Positions 12,901-25,833 of a stretch of 64,000 nt of DNA are shown here, piece by piece. The notes under the pieces are model-generated. The model was not told where the DNA came from. It was given only the letters and a program-made list of their open reading frames with translations, and searched no databases. Both the position numbers and the translations under genes were made by a program. The DNA comes from Neelides folsomi. Its lineage: Eukaryota; Arthropoda; Collembola; Neelipleona; Neelidae. Positions within the stretch are counted from its first letter, which is position 1. Each line of letters starts with the position of its first letter. The stretch spans positions 1-64,000 of the forward strand of contig JAQGBZ010000114.1 of assembly GCA_034687125.1 (NCBI GenBank), written 5' to 3'.

Positions 12901-15900
12901 AATAAAATTTTAAGCATCATGCAAACCTTTCGCCCCAACACTTAATTTTAAAGACTCTCCAAGAATTTTGAGCTTAAATCATTTAATGTCTTATTTTACA
13001 CATCTTCTACTCATAGCTCTAAAACATGAATTATAACTTTATTTAATGACGCATTAAGTAAAATTAAATATTTGTATTCTGCAGAGTATGAGTTTTAAAC
13101 ATACTTTTAATTAACAATTTAAGTATTATGTAATTCCATGAAACGATTTTTTTAATTTATATTTAATTTGTTTATTTTATGCAATACAAGCTCCAATTGT
13201 CGAATGTTATTTCAATGCCATATCTCTGAAATATTCTTTTGATATTTCCAAGCTATTTTTCTTGTTATTGAAGCAGTGAGAAATATGTTTTATTGACCAG
13301 TCAATATCTCGAAGAGAAGCAAAAAGGTCGAGGGGGAGTTCGGTGCACTTAGAGGTGAAGTGAGCCTTGGAAAACATGACTTAATCACCCTCGTCCAAGT
13401 GAAAAGTGTCGTGTCAGTGTGGAGGGAGCCGAACCTTCACTTCTGTTTCTTCTCTTACTTCTCCTCACTCTCAATTCGGTTATTAGCCACTCGAGTTCCC
13501 AAACGAACGACCCCTTCTCCGCATAAGTGGATGGCGAGGCCAAAATAGCCCTCAACCCATACTGGATTTGATATTGGGAATGTCTCGGATTTGTGTATGA
13601 ATGGAGTCTGGAGTTATGGAGTAGTAGGGTAGGTTTTCCCAGCTGCTCTCAAGATTATGGATTGGAGGAGGAGAAGGCAACCTGAGAAGGAGTACGTGGT
13701 ACAATGGACTCTTGAGCCACGACATGTTTGGCATGTCATGAGAGTGGAAAGGAGATGTGTGGTGGTGGTGGTGTCTTCGTCAAGAGTCGATGTGAGCCCA
13801 TGGCCTGTCAGCAGGGTGCTATTCCAGCTAATTTCATACGCTTGCCCAACCGCGAACTCCTCAAGGATTCATCCACCAGGATCAAGATCCGGATGCTGAG
13901 GATGAAAGCCGAATCTCCGTCACCAATCTTCTAGCAGAGGAGCGAAGAGAGAAAGCCTCACCTCTGTCTTGCAGGATTATCATCTGGCATGCAGACTCAT
14001 CACGATGACTCTATCTATCTCCACTGTTTTACAAAATACTCCTCATTTCAAGTAAAGAGTCACCAATAAATCGTCAGGCATTTAGGTGAAGGCGCCGAGT
14101 TCCAAACTACATAGGAGATGCGCGTTTGTGATCCATGAGGAAGCTCTTAACCTATGAATGGATGCATACATGCATAATAGAAACCCTCTGCATTTGTCTC
14201 TGTACATTACTTTGCGTCTCCTTTCTTCTCCTACATTCCAATTTTGGAAAGCGGGTGAGGGGAGGGAAATGAGAAAAGGCGATTCGAGACCAAGAGAAAG
14301 ACATTTAACGCTCGAATATCCCATTTTGTTTAAGTAGCTTTCTTTACTCTCATCGTCCTCTTAAGAGACTCGGAGATGAAGAACCGGTGAGCATACATTC
14401 ATATATACTGATACGTGTGCCTGAAGAGTGAAGAGGTCGGGGAATTTCATTTTCTTTCATGCATAATAGAATATTGAAGCTCTTCAAATGTTTCACATCT
14501 TCTCCTTATTCCTTACATTCTTCCCTTTTGGTTCAAATATCATAATTTCGCACATGAGTCCAAGAGACCGGCTGGGAAATGCTCATGGATCCATAGCTCT
14601 ATAATATCACCTCATTTGAGACTCGTCTCATGAGCCGAAACAATATTCGGCCATGTGATATTTTTATGGTTCAGAAAATTCATTTTCACCAAGCTGAATA
14701 AAGTTGGGAATCGGAGCCGAGGAAGTTGCATAAAATATTTGTTCAACATACTAAATGTATGCTTACACATCGTTATAAAATATGAACTCGCATTCTCACA
14801 CCTCTTCAATATGCCTACATAAGTACTCATATGGCGATATGGTCATACTAATGTGTACAATACACAATACGTTCGCATCTTTTACAACTTTCGACCTTTG
14901 TTCCTAGAAGAGTCGCGGAAGGTCCATAAAAGCTGAGCCTGGCCCGAGTTGAAGAACAGCAATTTAAGGACCCAAATTAATAGGTAGTTGTCTTAATGGC
15001 TCCCCCGAATGGCACTTACGCCATATAAGCAATTCGGAAGACGAGGATTATTAAGGCTTGCCTCTTTCACGGCAATATAATAATACAGAGAGAAAGTTTA
15101 GAGAAGGAAAATGAAGGGCACAAAGGGAGATTTCTCAAGATGACCTCTAGGCTTTACAGCCCGTCGTAACCGTAAAACACTCGGTTCGGATCACGCTACG
15201 GAAATCTCTCTTTGGCAGTGAAACACGTTTTTTCGCACGATGTTATCTCGAGAGGAGCGGATGAATTGTAATGCCCGTACAATTCCTTTAAGTGCTTGCA
15301 AATAAACGGTTTGATGAGAATACTATTCCAAATTAATTCCACTTTTACTTTCCGAATACAGGGAAATGTCGGGTTGGTCATTATTTCCTCTTACAAAACC
15401 ACTTAAAGAAAGATTTTTATGTCAGCTTTATTGCCCATTTGTACATTAAATTATTAGTGTTTTGACTTTTGAGCTTTCATGTTATTATATTTGTAAGTTC
15501 GTCCTTTTAGCAGGTGTTAATTTTATGTATCTATCTGCACACAAATGCATAACTTTACAGGTATTTCAGCCCGCTCAAACTAATTTTAAACTTTGGCATG
15601 AAATAAAAATGTAATTTTTTTTCAAAATTACCATACATATACAAGTAGGTAAATATATTAAATATTTAATCTTGTTAGTAATGTTCATAAATAAAATTTT
15701 ATTTATGATGTAAGTAGGTGGTCCCAATGTCCAATTTTGAATAGATAAGTGGATTCATGTAACAAATGAGAGAAGAAAAGAAACGAGAGAATTACATTTG
15801 GAGAATAATACAAATGAGATGATCAATTGGTTTTCGCTTACTCCCATAGGACCAGAAGTCTTTTTCCATGTCCTGGACTCGTAAGGAGACTCCTAAGTGT

Positions 15901-18900
15901 ATGAATTGTAGTAATAAGTAAGGTCGTTAGAAGAGCTTTGTGAGATGTGAACAGCTCGAATCGCAGGAGAAACAAGTCAGAAGAGAAAACCTCGCATGTA
16001 AAGAAACTATCAGTTGCCTTAAAAGGGCCTTTCAACCAGCACTTTTTATATCAATTACAGCACACGGGTAGAAAAGCAGAATTGCGTGATACGGGCTTAA
16101 GCTTATTCTCGAAGAATGATGAGGACGAGGGGTGAAGCTCTCTCAAACTCCGAATAAAAGAAATGAGAAGTTGAACCAACGCAGCTACGCACTTCAATAG
16201 AAAGATGAGGAAGTGATAGTGAATCTACTCATATTAGGACACTTTTATCTCCATAAGTTGTTTGGGCCAAGAGGAGGACCTTAACTGCACATAGTAGCCA
16301 TCTCCGTGTCGCGTCGCGCTTTATCACCACAATTTATGGGATTTCGCTTCTGCGGATGAATATTGTTTCCCTGTCAAGTCTCTTTATTACAGAGAGACCT
16401 TTACTCTTTCGAACCTACTTCCTCTCACCCCGCCTCTTTCAAAAGATGAAGGGCACCAGGAGAGTAAAAGTTCATGTTTGGATCTTTGTGTGAGTGTGTT
16501 TTGTGTATATGGGAAAAGGGCCGAACAGAAGGGTCCAGAGAGCCTTAAATGACATGTATGAAAGGAAGAGGAGGATTTAGACTCCTGCTCTCTGTCCCTT
16601 GACATCTGTCCTGAGTAAATCACACTCTTCTCCCCGTGCATTACGATGGAAAATAATGAAAGTCCATTCCGCAGTTGTAAAATAAACAATCCTCATCGAC
16701 TTTTGAGATCGAGTCAAGAGTAAAAAATTGAGGGTGTTCTTTTACTAAAAATCCCCATATTTTCTTTCCCTCTCAAAAGGCTCATCACTCCCATCCATGT
16801 GTGAGTCTGTGTGTGTGGTGTGCGGTAGATTTGAGTCTTTTGTGTACGCTGGAAGACCTCTTAGGCTCCGAGGATTACAAATGGAAATAGGATTGAGAAA
16901 TTAGGGTAAATGGATTGGAGAGAGTTTGGAATCTCTCTCTCGTCTCCTATGTTTTCTTCCTCAAATTCCCAAATAAGCTTGAAGAGATAGAAAAGATTTG
17001 ACCGTGTAATGGAGAGAGTAATAATATAAAATATGTAATGCATACTCCCGATCCTGCCACAAAGAATGAGGGGTTGATCTTGAGGGGTTCATATCTCTTC
17101 AAAACATCTTCAGCTGTGGAATGAAGGGAGGCTCCCTGGATATTCCCTTGTTTTAAAGGGGGGAACAAATGCTGTGAAGTTGAAGGGAAAAGTGTCTGTT
17201 TCTCACCCTAACCCTTTGACCCCCGTTCTGGAAGGTAACATTAATTTTGTGTTCCTGATGGATGATGATTCACATAAAAAGTGGCTCTCACCTCGCGACG
17301 GCGGTGGCCGCAACAGACACACACTCCACATAGGAAGATCTGATTCCCATTTCCTTCCCCCCCTTCGTTTGGAATGGAGTCTTTAAAGCTCCTCAAGAGC
17401 CCCGTCTCCTGGGGAACTCTAATCCGCATTCATATCTTCGGGAGTCTCGAGGCTCAATCTCGACATTGCTTTAGTTAGCAGCGGTTCCCTTCCGCGGAAT
17501 TGCCCACCATCCATCCCGTCGAAAATCCAATCCCTCCCAGACATTCTCCTAGGTAAGCATCTAACCCTTGAAAAGATCGGAATAGAGAAGACGGTGAGAG
17601 GGTGGCCGTGTTGGGAGCATCCATCTACATCTTCATCCATCCATCCAACCATTCATTCATCTCAAGATGAGATCAGAGTCCACTCTCCCGCGATTCATCC
17701 AATGATTCAATCCAATCTGAGCCATCAGCCGACTTTTCCCTCTTCACGTCCCTCATTTCAGTCATTTCATTCACATGCCAATTCTTTATAATCTTGGGTA
17801 AAAAATACGCATCATTTTTTCGAACCACTTAAATGCGCATTTTCTCCGAAATCCGATATTTTTACAATTTCCTTTTTGATCCCTGTGTAATAACCTCCTT
17901 GTGGAATTCCGTGGGTTTTATACGTAGTCAAGTACGCATCCTTGAAGAGGGCGAAATAAAGATAAGAATTCTATCAGGAGGAGACAGCGGAAGGAACTTT
18001 CGATGTCACCGACTTCTTCTCTTTACCTAGCCCAACTCAATATCCGTCTCCATTGGTCGGAAGGAGTCTCCTCGTCTGCGGCAGTGGATTCCAATATCTC
18101 CCTTCATTCCACCCAATATAATTTTATATGGGAGGATCGGGGAAGAAAGATTATCTTCCCCCTGGTTTTTTCACATAATATCGAGAAGAGAATGTAAACA
18201 AACGCGGTCTAGCTCACCTCCGGTATGACATATGAGACCAATATCTTTGGAGTCATGAAAAGACTCTTTGCCAAATACCAAGGCCCGGTCGTATGAATAC
18301 AATGCTCACTAACAGGAACCGGGTATGTTGATGATGTTCAAGACGGCGGCGTTTCTTAAGATGGGCTAAATGCAAGGTTGAATCCATTCGGTTCGGAAGC
18401 GGAGCAGGAGACAGCGTTGTCACGGACCGCGGATTTCTCCTTCCTTCTTCTTACGATTTTACGGCGAAGAAAAAGGAGAGAATGGAATAAATAATGGAGA
18501 AGGGCAAGGGGGACGGAGGAAAGCGAAGATAGGAAAATCCTCCAGTAGGAGCCAGTGAGCATATGAGGGAACCAAGTTGAGGAGGGTGAGGGCTGTGGAG
18601 GATCACCCTTCCCTGGCTGCTGCTCCGTCCACCGACTTCTCCCTGTTGGTAGTCAGACGAAGACCGTGGTCGGTACAACACCTCACACGCTCCGTCTCTC
18701 CGTTTCTTCAGCCCCTCGCATGTGCTTCGAAATACTCCGTTCTGTCTCATTAAGCTTCTATTACATATTCGGGAAGGATTGAGTGAGGATTTGAATATTG
18801 ATTCCCCTCGTCTTAACATTCAAACCACACGGAATCTCGAGCAAAGACAATAAAACCACAAAAGTGAGTTATCAACCCCTTTGCCCTTCCGCTACAATAA

Positions 18901-21900
18901 TTCCCAACTTTATGATTCCATTTATATCGTTAGCATTCAATTAAAAGGAAACTTCATTATTCCAATTCCCTCAATCGGCAATTCCAAATCCCCCATTGTG
19001 GACGATTCCTCATTCAAATTTTATTTCAACGGACTGTTTCAATTTTGAGCATAAGTCTTCTTTTGTTTGGAAGCTCTAAAGGTAATTTCATTTGTCCATT
19101 AGGAAACTTTCATTAATTCTACATTGAGGAATAATTTAATTTTTACAAACAAGAAACTTGTTATGTTATTTATAGTTTAATAGAGTGCTTACTTGTATAA
19201 ATTGCACATTTACATATTACCAACATTAGACATTTTTAACGATTGAGCACTACTGTCTTGAAATTAGAAATATAATTAGCTTATTTATTGCTTATTATGG
19301 TTCCATTTAAGAAGTTGGAAGAAGTTATGAGGCTTCGCCGTCAGAAATTTATAACGTGAGTCGCCAAGTGGAATTAGAAACGTAAAGGATTGAGTCTAAA
19401 ACCCATATTGTTTGTTTATTACAACATTATGCAAATAAAATAGTTGTAGCGCAGATAAAGCATGTGAAAACATTCAGGTATCTGCAAAGAAGGTCTCTCC
19501 TTGGCTTTCTAATACAATATCACTAGTTAGTATAAATATGGTTAATATTTATGGAGTCGTAAGTTACAATAATAATGTGTATTCGAGATAGTATTTCTTA
19601 ATTTACGCAATGAGGCAGTATGGTAGGATTGAGAAAAATGCCTTATTCATTTTGTCCATTGAGCCTTTTGAACCATTTGCCATATTGAAATGTTATTGGA
19701 ATTGAAGGGATTTTAGTTTTAGTCAGCCTCTAATACTTTCGTAATGGCTTAATAGATAATAACAGTTTTTCTTAGCCACTGAATAATTCATGAGAGTTTC
19801 TTTTCGCATCAAAGTATTCAGAATGAATTTGAGACAGAGCTTGTTTGGCTCGCCTTCTCTCTTCTTTACGATCCTTTTCCTCTCCTGACAAAGGCAAGTG
19901 TTCGAGGAGAAGGATTCTCACCAGAACGCATATCTTGGCTCCAGCCTCATCTCCCATTCCGATTCTCATTCAAATAACTCTTCTATCTGTATCTTATTAG
20001 AATACGATTTATTTATTCATCGCCCTCTGCTCCTCCTCAATGACACTCTGATCGAAGCTGGAGATAATTTAATGAGGAAGCCGACTAACAATTTAATTGG
20101 TGCAAAGTAGTGGCACACCTTATCCCTAATAAAATGGCCAATAAATAAAAGAAAGGAATGTGCACAAGTTGTTAGCATTGCGATGGAGTGCCAAATTGAA
20201 GCTAACTCAGCTCTGCCTTGGTTCACTCTCCGATTTCTGGCTCCTGATCCCAATGTCAAGTGTCAAAGGAAAACAATATATCTTTTCTTGAATCATAAAA
20301 GACAGAATCGGTTTATTTTCCAGTCAAACTCGTTAAATCAATCTTTAGATTTTCTATCAGTTTGGATCTCAAAAGTAATTTAAATTTTGTATAAGGAAAC
20401 GGGAAAGATAAGTAGAGAATTCTCTACGCATACCCTCACATCTCTTCAACACTTTTAAAACCTGCTGATGCTTATCGAGTGAGATTATCAACCTCGAAAT
20501 ATTCACAATCGACGCGATTCACACTTGCACTTCTTACCAGTATGTACTTATAAAATGAGGATGCAATGGGGTTATTGCACATGATGTGTATTTTGTGTTT
20601 CTTGAAGTTCATCAACTGAAGCCACTCAGCATTTTCTCTCCTCATTTTATCTCTTTTCAAGCTAAGGAAATTTCAATCGCATTCGTGAGAAATCACGAAT
20701 GTAAATTATGGAGTTTGAGGAGATACAACTCAGTGAACGTACCTGGAGTCAAAGAGGTGTTCATGAAGTGAGAACCATGGATTAATTTGAAATAATTTGT
20801 TTGATGCCTAAAGGCACTCTAATGCATTTCAGTTTCATTTAGAGTTACAAGAAAAGGAAGCTTCGTGACCTTGTATGGGAGCATATGTATGAGGAGGTGC
20901 ATAATTTATTTTAGATTTCAGTATAAATATCCACGTTATCTTCCCAAACAGCTTCGTGAATTACATAAAGGCGAGAGGGGTGGTGTGGGCTGGGATGTGA
21001 ATGCAAATCCAGCAGAGCAAGAAGAGCCTTTTTGACAGTTTCCTCTGGGGTTGTTCAATTTGAATTGTTCCAAGTGTTTTACAATGAGAAGAGAGATCAG
21101 ATGGATGAGGGATGAGAGAAGATGGAAAAATAGAGATAGACACATTAATCATTCAACCGTCCAACCAAATTTTATCTAGTAATAGTGGCAGAGATAAAAT
21201 TTAAGTGAAACAGGCCATCGGCTATCCAGCAATAAGACCCTTTAAGTTTTGGACAACCGAAACAGAAACCCCAGTCAGTCCAAAACACAATTATGCCCTC
21301 GTATGAAGATGATGAGATAGGAACGGGGATCCAGTCGTTTATAACTGAATAAATCCATCGCGAGGGATTCCCTTAACCAAAAGCCCACTCAAAATGTATT
21401 TGTTAGCATGAGGGCAAGGGTCGAAGGGCTGGAAATTTCAGAAGTGCCATTTTCTCTTCCACTTTTCATTTGTCAGAGTCCATTACTTTTCTGTAAGTGC
21501 AAATGGCGATGGCTTACTCACACTAGGAGTCTGATTTCTCCTAAAGGATGAAAAATCATAATGCAGCTACTAATCCAAACCCCAATGTTAATATTCATGC
21601 TATAACTTTTTTCAAATATATGAATATTCCATACAATTCCACTATAAATACATAACAATACATATAAGGATATGTACCATGAGTACATTTGTATTTTTGT
21701 ATGGAAGCAATGAATGAAAATACATAATAATAAGGTATAGCAAGTATTACATATATGGAAAAGCTAATAAGCCTCAAATCTGTATGACATATAGTACAAC
21801 ATGGTTAAAATATATTATTATAACAATATGCGGAAGAAGAGCTTTGGTCTGAATTCGGCGGATTGGGTCGCGTGGCAATTGAAAACTCTGTTTGAATCTT

Positions 21901-24900
21901 TTGTTCCTCCTCTCCCCTTCCTCCGAGAAAGAATGCATTCATTTCTGTCGGTCCCTCTGAAAGAAAGAATTGATGAGATATATGAGTCCTTTGAAGAGAT
22001 TGAATAGAACATGGGTCCTCAATGAGTCTCGCTCATCTCGTGGCAGGCGGTTCGGCTTTTCACTCTCCTTCCGCCTTTCGACGGCGTCAATCTCCTCCTT
22101 CCGCTTGACCGATTCCCATTCACTCCATTGGGTCAGGGAGTTTGAGACGGAAACGTATGAATTACCCATTACCCAACTTGTTTCACATTTCTTTTGACGT
22201 CTCCATTTGAGCTTGGGCCCTTCAATGGGAGAGAAAAAAGCTGTTAACTATATTTAATAAACTTATTGCCTTTTACCAATTATTCCTCAACACCCTCGAC
22301 TACTTATTTAGTTACATCCGCATCGACCATGCAGCCATTCCCGAAGTACCAATTATAAGTTGTACTCATTTAATTTGAATATATATGTGAGTGATGTGAG
22401 TCAGCTCCATTCATAAAATATTTATTTATATTATCAAACTCCCCACTTCATTCATCATTGGTATTTATATTATCAATAATTCACGATTCATTATCCACCT
22501 CCGCAACGGTTCTATGGACTTATATCAATTTTAAAGCTATTGAGCAAACAGTCTGACGGACCCTGGCACTCAGCAAATATAGGGGTTCCCTATTTGTATT
22601 CACAATAATTTATCTTCAAAGCCGAGATTACTTTGTTGAAAATGTAAATTTTCGTTTTACTCCCATTCCCTGTTCCGTTTGTAGAAAGTAAAACTTGATG
22701 CTGATAAGGCAGGAATAAAGTTAATAGTTAATTTAGAATAAATAGCTCAATTAGTAGTGCAAAACTCTTATGATTATATTATATAAATAAATAAGGTCTT
22801 CTTTGCCAACTTGCCCCACTCTTCTAAATCCCATTCATAGAGTCAAAAGGCTATCGCAAAACAAGGTCTTTTGCGATAAATTATCAAAGCAACAATGCAA
22901 TTTACTCCGTTGAACATTTTGAGAGCATTAGAACTAATGTAGATTCCACATGAGAACATTAAGTATCTATGTACTTTATTTTTTATATTAAATATATTTT
23001 ATCTACATACTTTGAACAACGTTAAGTTATATAATACACTATTATGTAAGTAAGTATAGTATAAGAACAGGATTTAATCCCTTTAAGTATTTAATTTATA
23101 TACTTAAAGCCTTGCTATAAATATTTTTGCTGTTTAAATTCATCTGGAGAGAGATAAATTTTGTATCTAATGTTGCAAGCATATATTTGTTTAGACATTT
23201 ATCCTTTTTGAATAAAGTTGTCGCCGTCTCAGGTTTCCAAAACAGGCTCCTTCCTGTATAACCGCTTTTATGCTTCAGATTTGGCGACTCATTTGACTAA
23301 TATTTTCACACGAACAACGATGACTTTCCTAATTCCCAAATACAGCTCATTCTGTGTAACTCTTACAATTTAACATTACCTGCTAATACACAATCTGCAC
23401 GCTCAAATGAAATCTAGAAATAGTTATGGGAGAATAAATGAACAAACAATCTCGCACAGACCCTCCAAAACTCCCTATCTTTGCTTATTGCTCAAGTGAC
23501 GTTTGTGGGCAAACACAGAATAGAGGAATTCAAAGTGAAAAGTTATGTTAAGGCAAGACGAACATTAATTCGAGAGATTAGCAAACATACATGTAGAAGA
23601 AGGGAGAGAACCAGTGGGAGGAATGTCACATATTCTCTTTCCAGCACTATAATTTATTTGCAATTGCGGTTTCGCATTCGTAAATAAGTGAGAGGGAGAG
23701 AGAACAGAGAAGGGGGTATAATTCGAATAAATTTTAGGAACTCACTCCTGAGTATTTTCTCTTATGTTGTGTGTCGCCTCGAACGGCTTAACTCGTCGGA
23801 ATCCCCCTCTTAAACTCCGCATGTATTCAAAGTGAATTTCTACCTATGTAGTGAATACACACAAGCTGGGCAAACTTGGGCGGTGAATAATGCAAATGGT
23901 AATTGCCAAAATCCATTATCTGAAGACGGTGTATAGAAAGGGCCCGTTCCTCCAAGTTCCCATTACCTCAAAGATCCAATGGAAAAGTACCTTGCATGCG
24001 TTCTGCGGTGTTTGGGAGTGGATATTCCATCCACTGCATCATTATTATTATTATTACGCATGCAAAAGACTGACCCTAAATCGAGTTGGGACAAAGACAA
24101 TACGCTCCGTTAAGACAGAAGAGAGGTGGGCCAGAGGAGTCTAAAAGACTGCGGAGGAATCTTTTAGATGAAAAGTAAATCGAGAGAAGGACTCGGCTTA
24201 AGTGCACAGTAAATAACTATTCCATTTACTACGGTCATTTTTATTCCGAGGAGTTCCGTCCTCCTCAAGAGTTCATAGCCCATGTTATCATATTTAAAGT
24301 TGGTCCAGACGTGGTTTGGTGAATGAGATATCAAAAGTTCTCCTACATTCTCGGGCTCGTCCCACTAAACTGGCTTGTTTACATTGGTCATCTTTCTCCT
24401 CCTGTGAGATCTCAAGCCATAACGATCAGAAGGATAAAAAACTTCACTTTTGTGTATTTTAGTAGGAGACTCTGAAAGTTGTTTTAGGATGAAGATTTTA
24501 TCGCTTAGTACGTCAGTCATTCGTTCGCCTTCTCCGCCCTCATCATATTCATTTGCCTTTAGTAGAAGTGAAATATGGGAGGTTGGTTTTTTATATAAAG
24601 TTAAATCCTATATCTTATTACACCAACTTGCACATTCCTCATCAGAGGCTGGCTCGGAAAGGAGGTTGGACAAAATATACATAAATGTGTAGGTGCAGGG
24701 AAATTTGACCCGCTCATTTAACAAGACTTTGTTCACTTTAAAGGAATGAGTAATTGTCAATCAATTCTGATTTCCCATCATTAGCCTTTGAAGTAACGCT
24801 TCTTTCCTTCTTTTGACTACATTCTATACGTAGATTAGAAAAGGGGCAGGGAGTGGATAATATTTATGGAATTGCATTTGTTTGACTCAAATGGAATAAT

Positions 24901-25086
24901 GAAAGTGGGATTTAGAGGGTTCAGTGCCTCAAAAGACCCATATTGGATTGATTATAAATTACATGTTGTGCTTTTCTCAAATGGGAATTGAAATGACTCT
25001 TCTATTATTTATCTCCAGTGGAGGGGATAAGGAAAGCGAATTGAGATATCTTCTATAAAATAATAAAGGATTTTCTTTCTTTTCAG
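3991..25086. other. About 21 kb with no recognised gene
   Basis: No reading frame in this stretch resembles a known protein. All are at most about 120 codons and are rich in Ser, Phe and Leu, as expected from CT- and GA-rich DNA. The sequence is mostly balanced in composition with many purine or pyrimidine runs. It is interrupted by AT-rich islands at about 7680-8050, 12560-13330, 15400-15760, 19020-19780 and 22230-23250. Short tandem repeats occur near 17633-17660 (CATC-like) and 24040-24056 (ATT). It may include 5' exons and control regions of robo, but none can be placed by eye. Confidence 0.5.
24040..24056. repeat. Short (ATT)n microsatellite
   Basis: About five copies of ATT follow GCATC. 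It is a simple low-complexity repeat with no sign of a function. Confidence 0.7.
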
Positions 25087-25757
25087 CCTTACCAGTGAAT
25101 TCATCTCCTGTGTTTCCACAAGGAAGGAGTCGAACGAAGATCGACCGAAAGTCCAGTCCTTAAACTGTAGTTCATGGTTGTCTTTTCCTAAGCGACTCCT
25201 CCTCCAACTCTGACAGGGAAAAGACGGGGAAAGAAGAAGACACTGAATTATGTCGACTCATCCATTTTAGCCGACTTGGGTCTTCCCCATCGACGAAATC
25301 ATCGGGAGCCGAAGTGTGTAGATCTTGAATTCTCTTACGCCATCACGCCTCCCTTCTTTTCCACCTATTCCAAGATGGATGGCTGAATATTATTAAAAGT
25401 GAATGAGGAAATAACGTCAATTTGAAGAGTGGCGGGAGAGTAAACTCGGGAGTTTAGAGACAAAGGACCTTCTTCCGCTCCTCATTAGGGACGGTTCGGT
25501 TGGAGTCGTGCTTACGAGAAAGAAAAATAATTGCAACACTTGAAGTTCTTCAATTCCTTTTTAGGATCCAGTTCTGTGTTGAAGTGTTCCCACCACAGCG
25601 TGTTACATTGAACTACATAATACTTTATTCATCGGAGTGCTAATAATATTTCTTCGGAAATATTCCCGGCTCTGTAAGTAATAAGAATCCGTTGGGCGGG
25701 AAGGCTTTAACCAGCCACCAATTTCCTTCTTCGTCTCCTTCCCAGAAAATGTGAAAA
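25087..25757 (+). other. robo: Possible robo 5' UTR (end of a leader exon)
   Basis: A long pyrimidine tract ending in TTTTCAG at 25080-25086 could be a 3' splice site for a non-coding leader segment running into the robo start codon. No TATA box or initiator was identified, so the transcription start is unknown. An ATG-TGA pair lies just before the main start (separate entry). Confidence 0.25.
25749..25754 (+). promoter_or_regulatory. Start-stop upstream ORF (ATG-TGA) before robo
   Basis: ATG is followed directly by TGA, with A at position -3, which is a favourable initiation context. It lies in the same frame as, and only 3 nt before, the proposed robo ATG at 25758. Start-stop elements in other animals can pause ribosomes and lower downstream translation. 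A role here is inference and depends on the leader being transcribed. Confidence 0.4.
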
Positions 25758-25833
25758 ATGAAAAGTGCAGACGTGGCACTCAGGATTCTCCACATCTCCT
25801 GGATTGCACTCTGCTGCTCGAGTTTTGTCGAAG
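25758..25833 (+). CDS. robo: robo coding exon 1: signal peptide
   Basis: The exon encodes residues 1-25 plus one base of codon 26. The peptide has a Lys near the start and a hydrophobic stretch around LRILHISWIALCC, as in a secretory signal. The codon at 25752 is an in-frame TGA, so translation cannot start further upstream in this exon. The ATG has A at -3. The donor is GTAAG at 25834. The exon is far from the rest of the gene, but its phase (1) and its join into GQFRTPR of Ig1 fit the family. Confidence 0.75.

Noticed and set aside
18451-18819. Minus-strand frame of 122 codons in the upstream region
   Set aside because: Composition (Arg, Ser, Phe, Pro, Leu) reflects GA/CT-rich DNA and no domain is visible.
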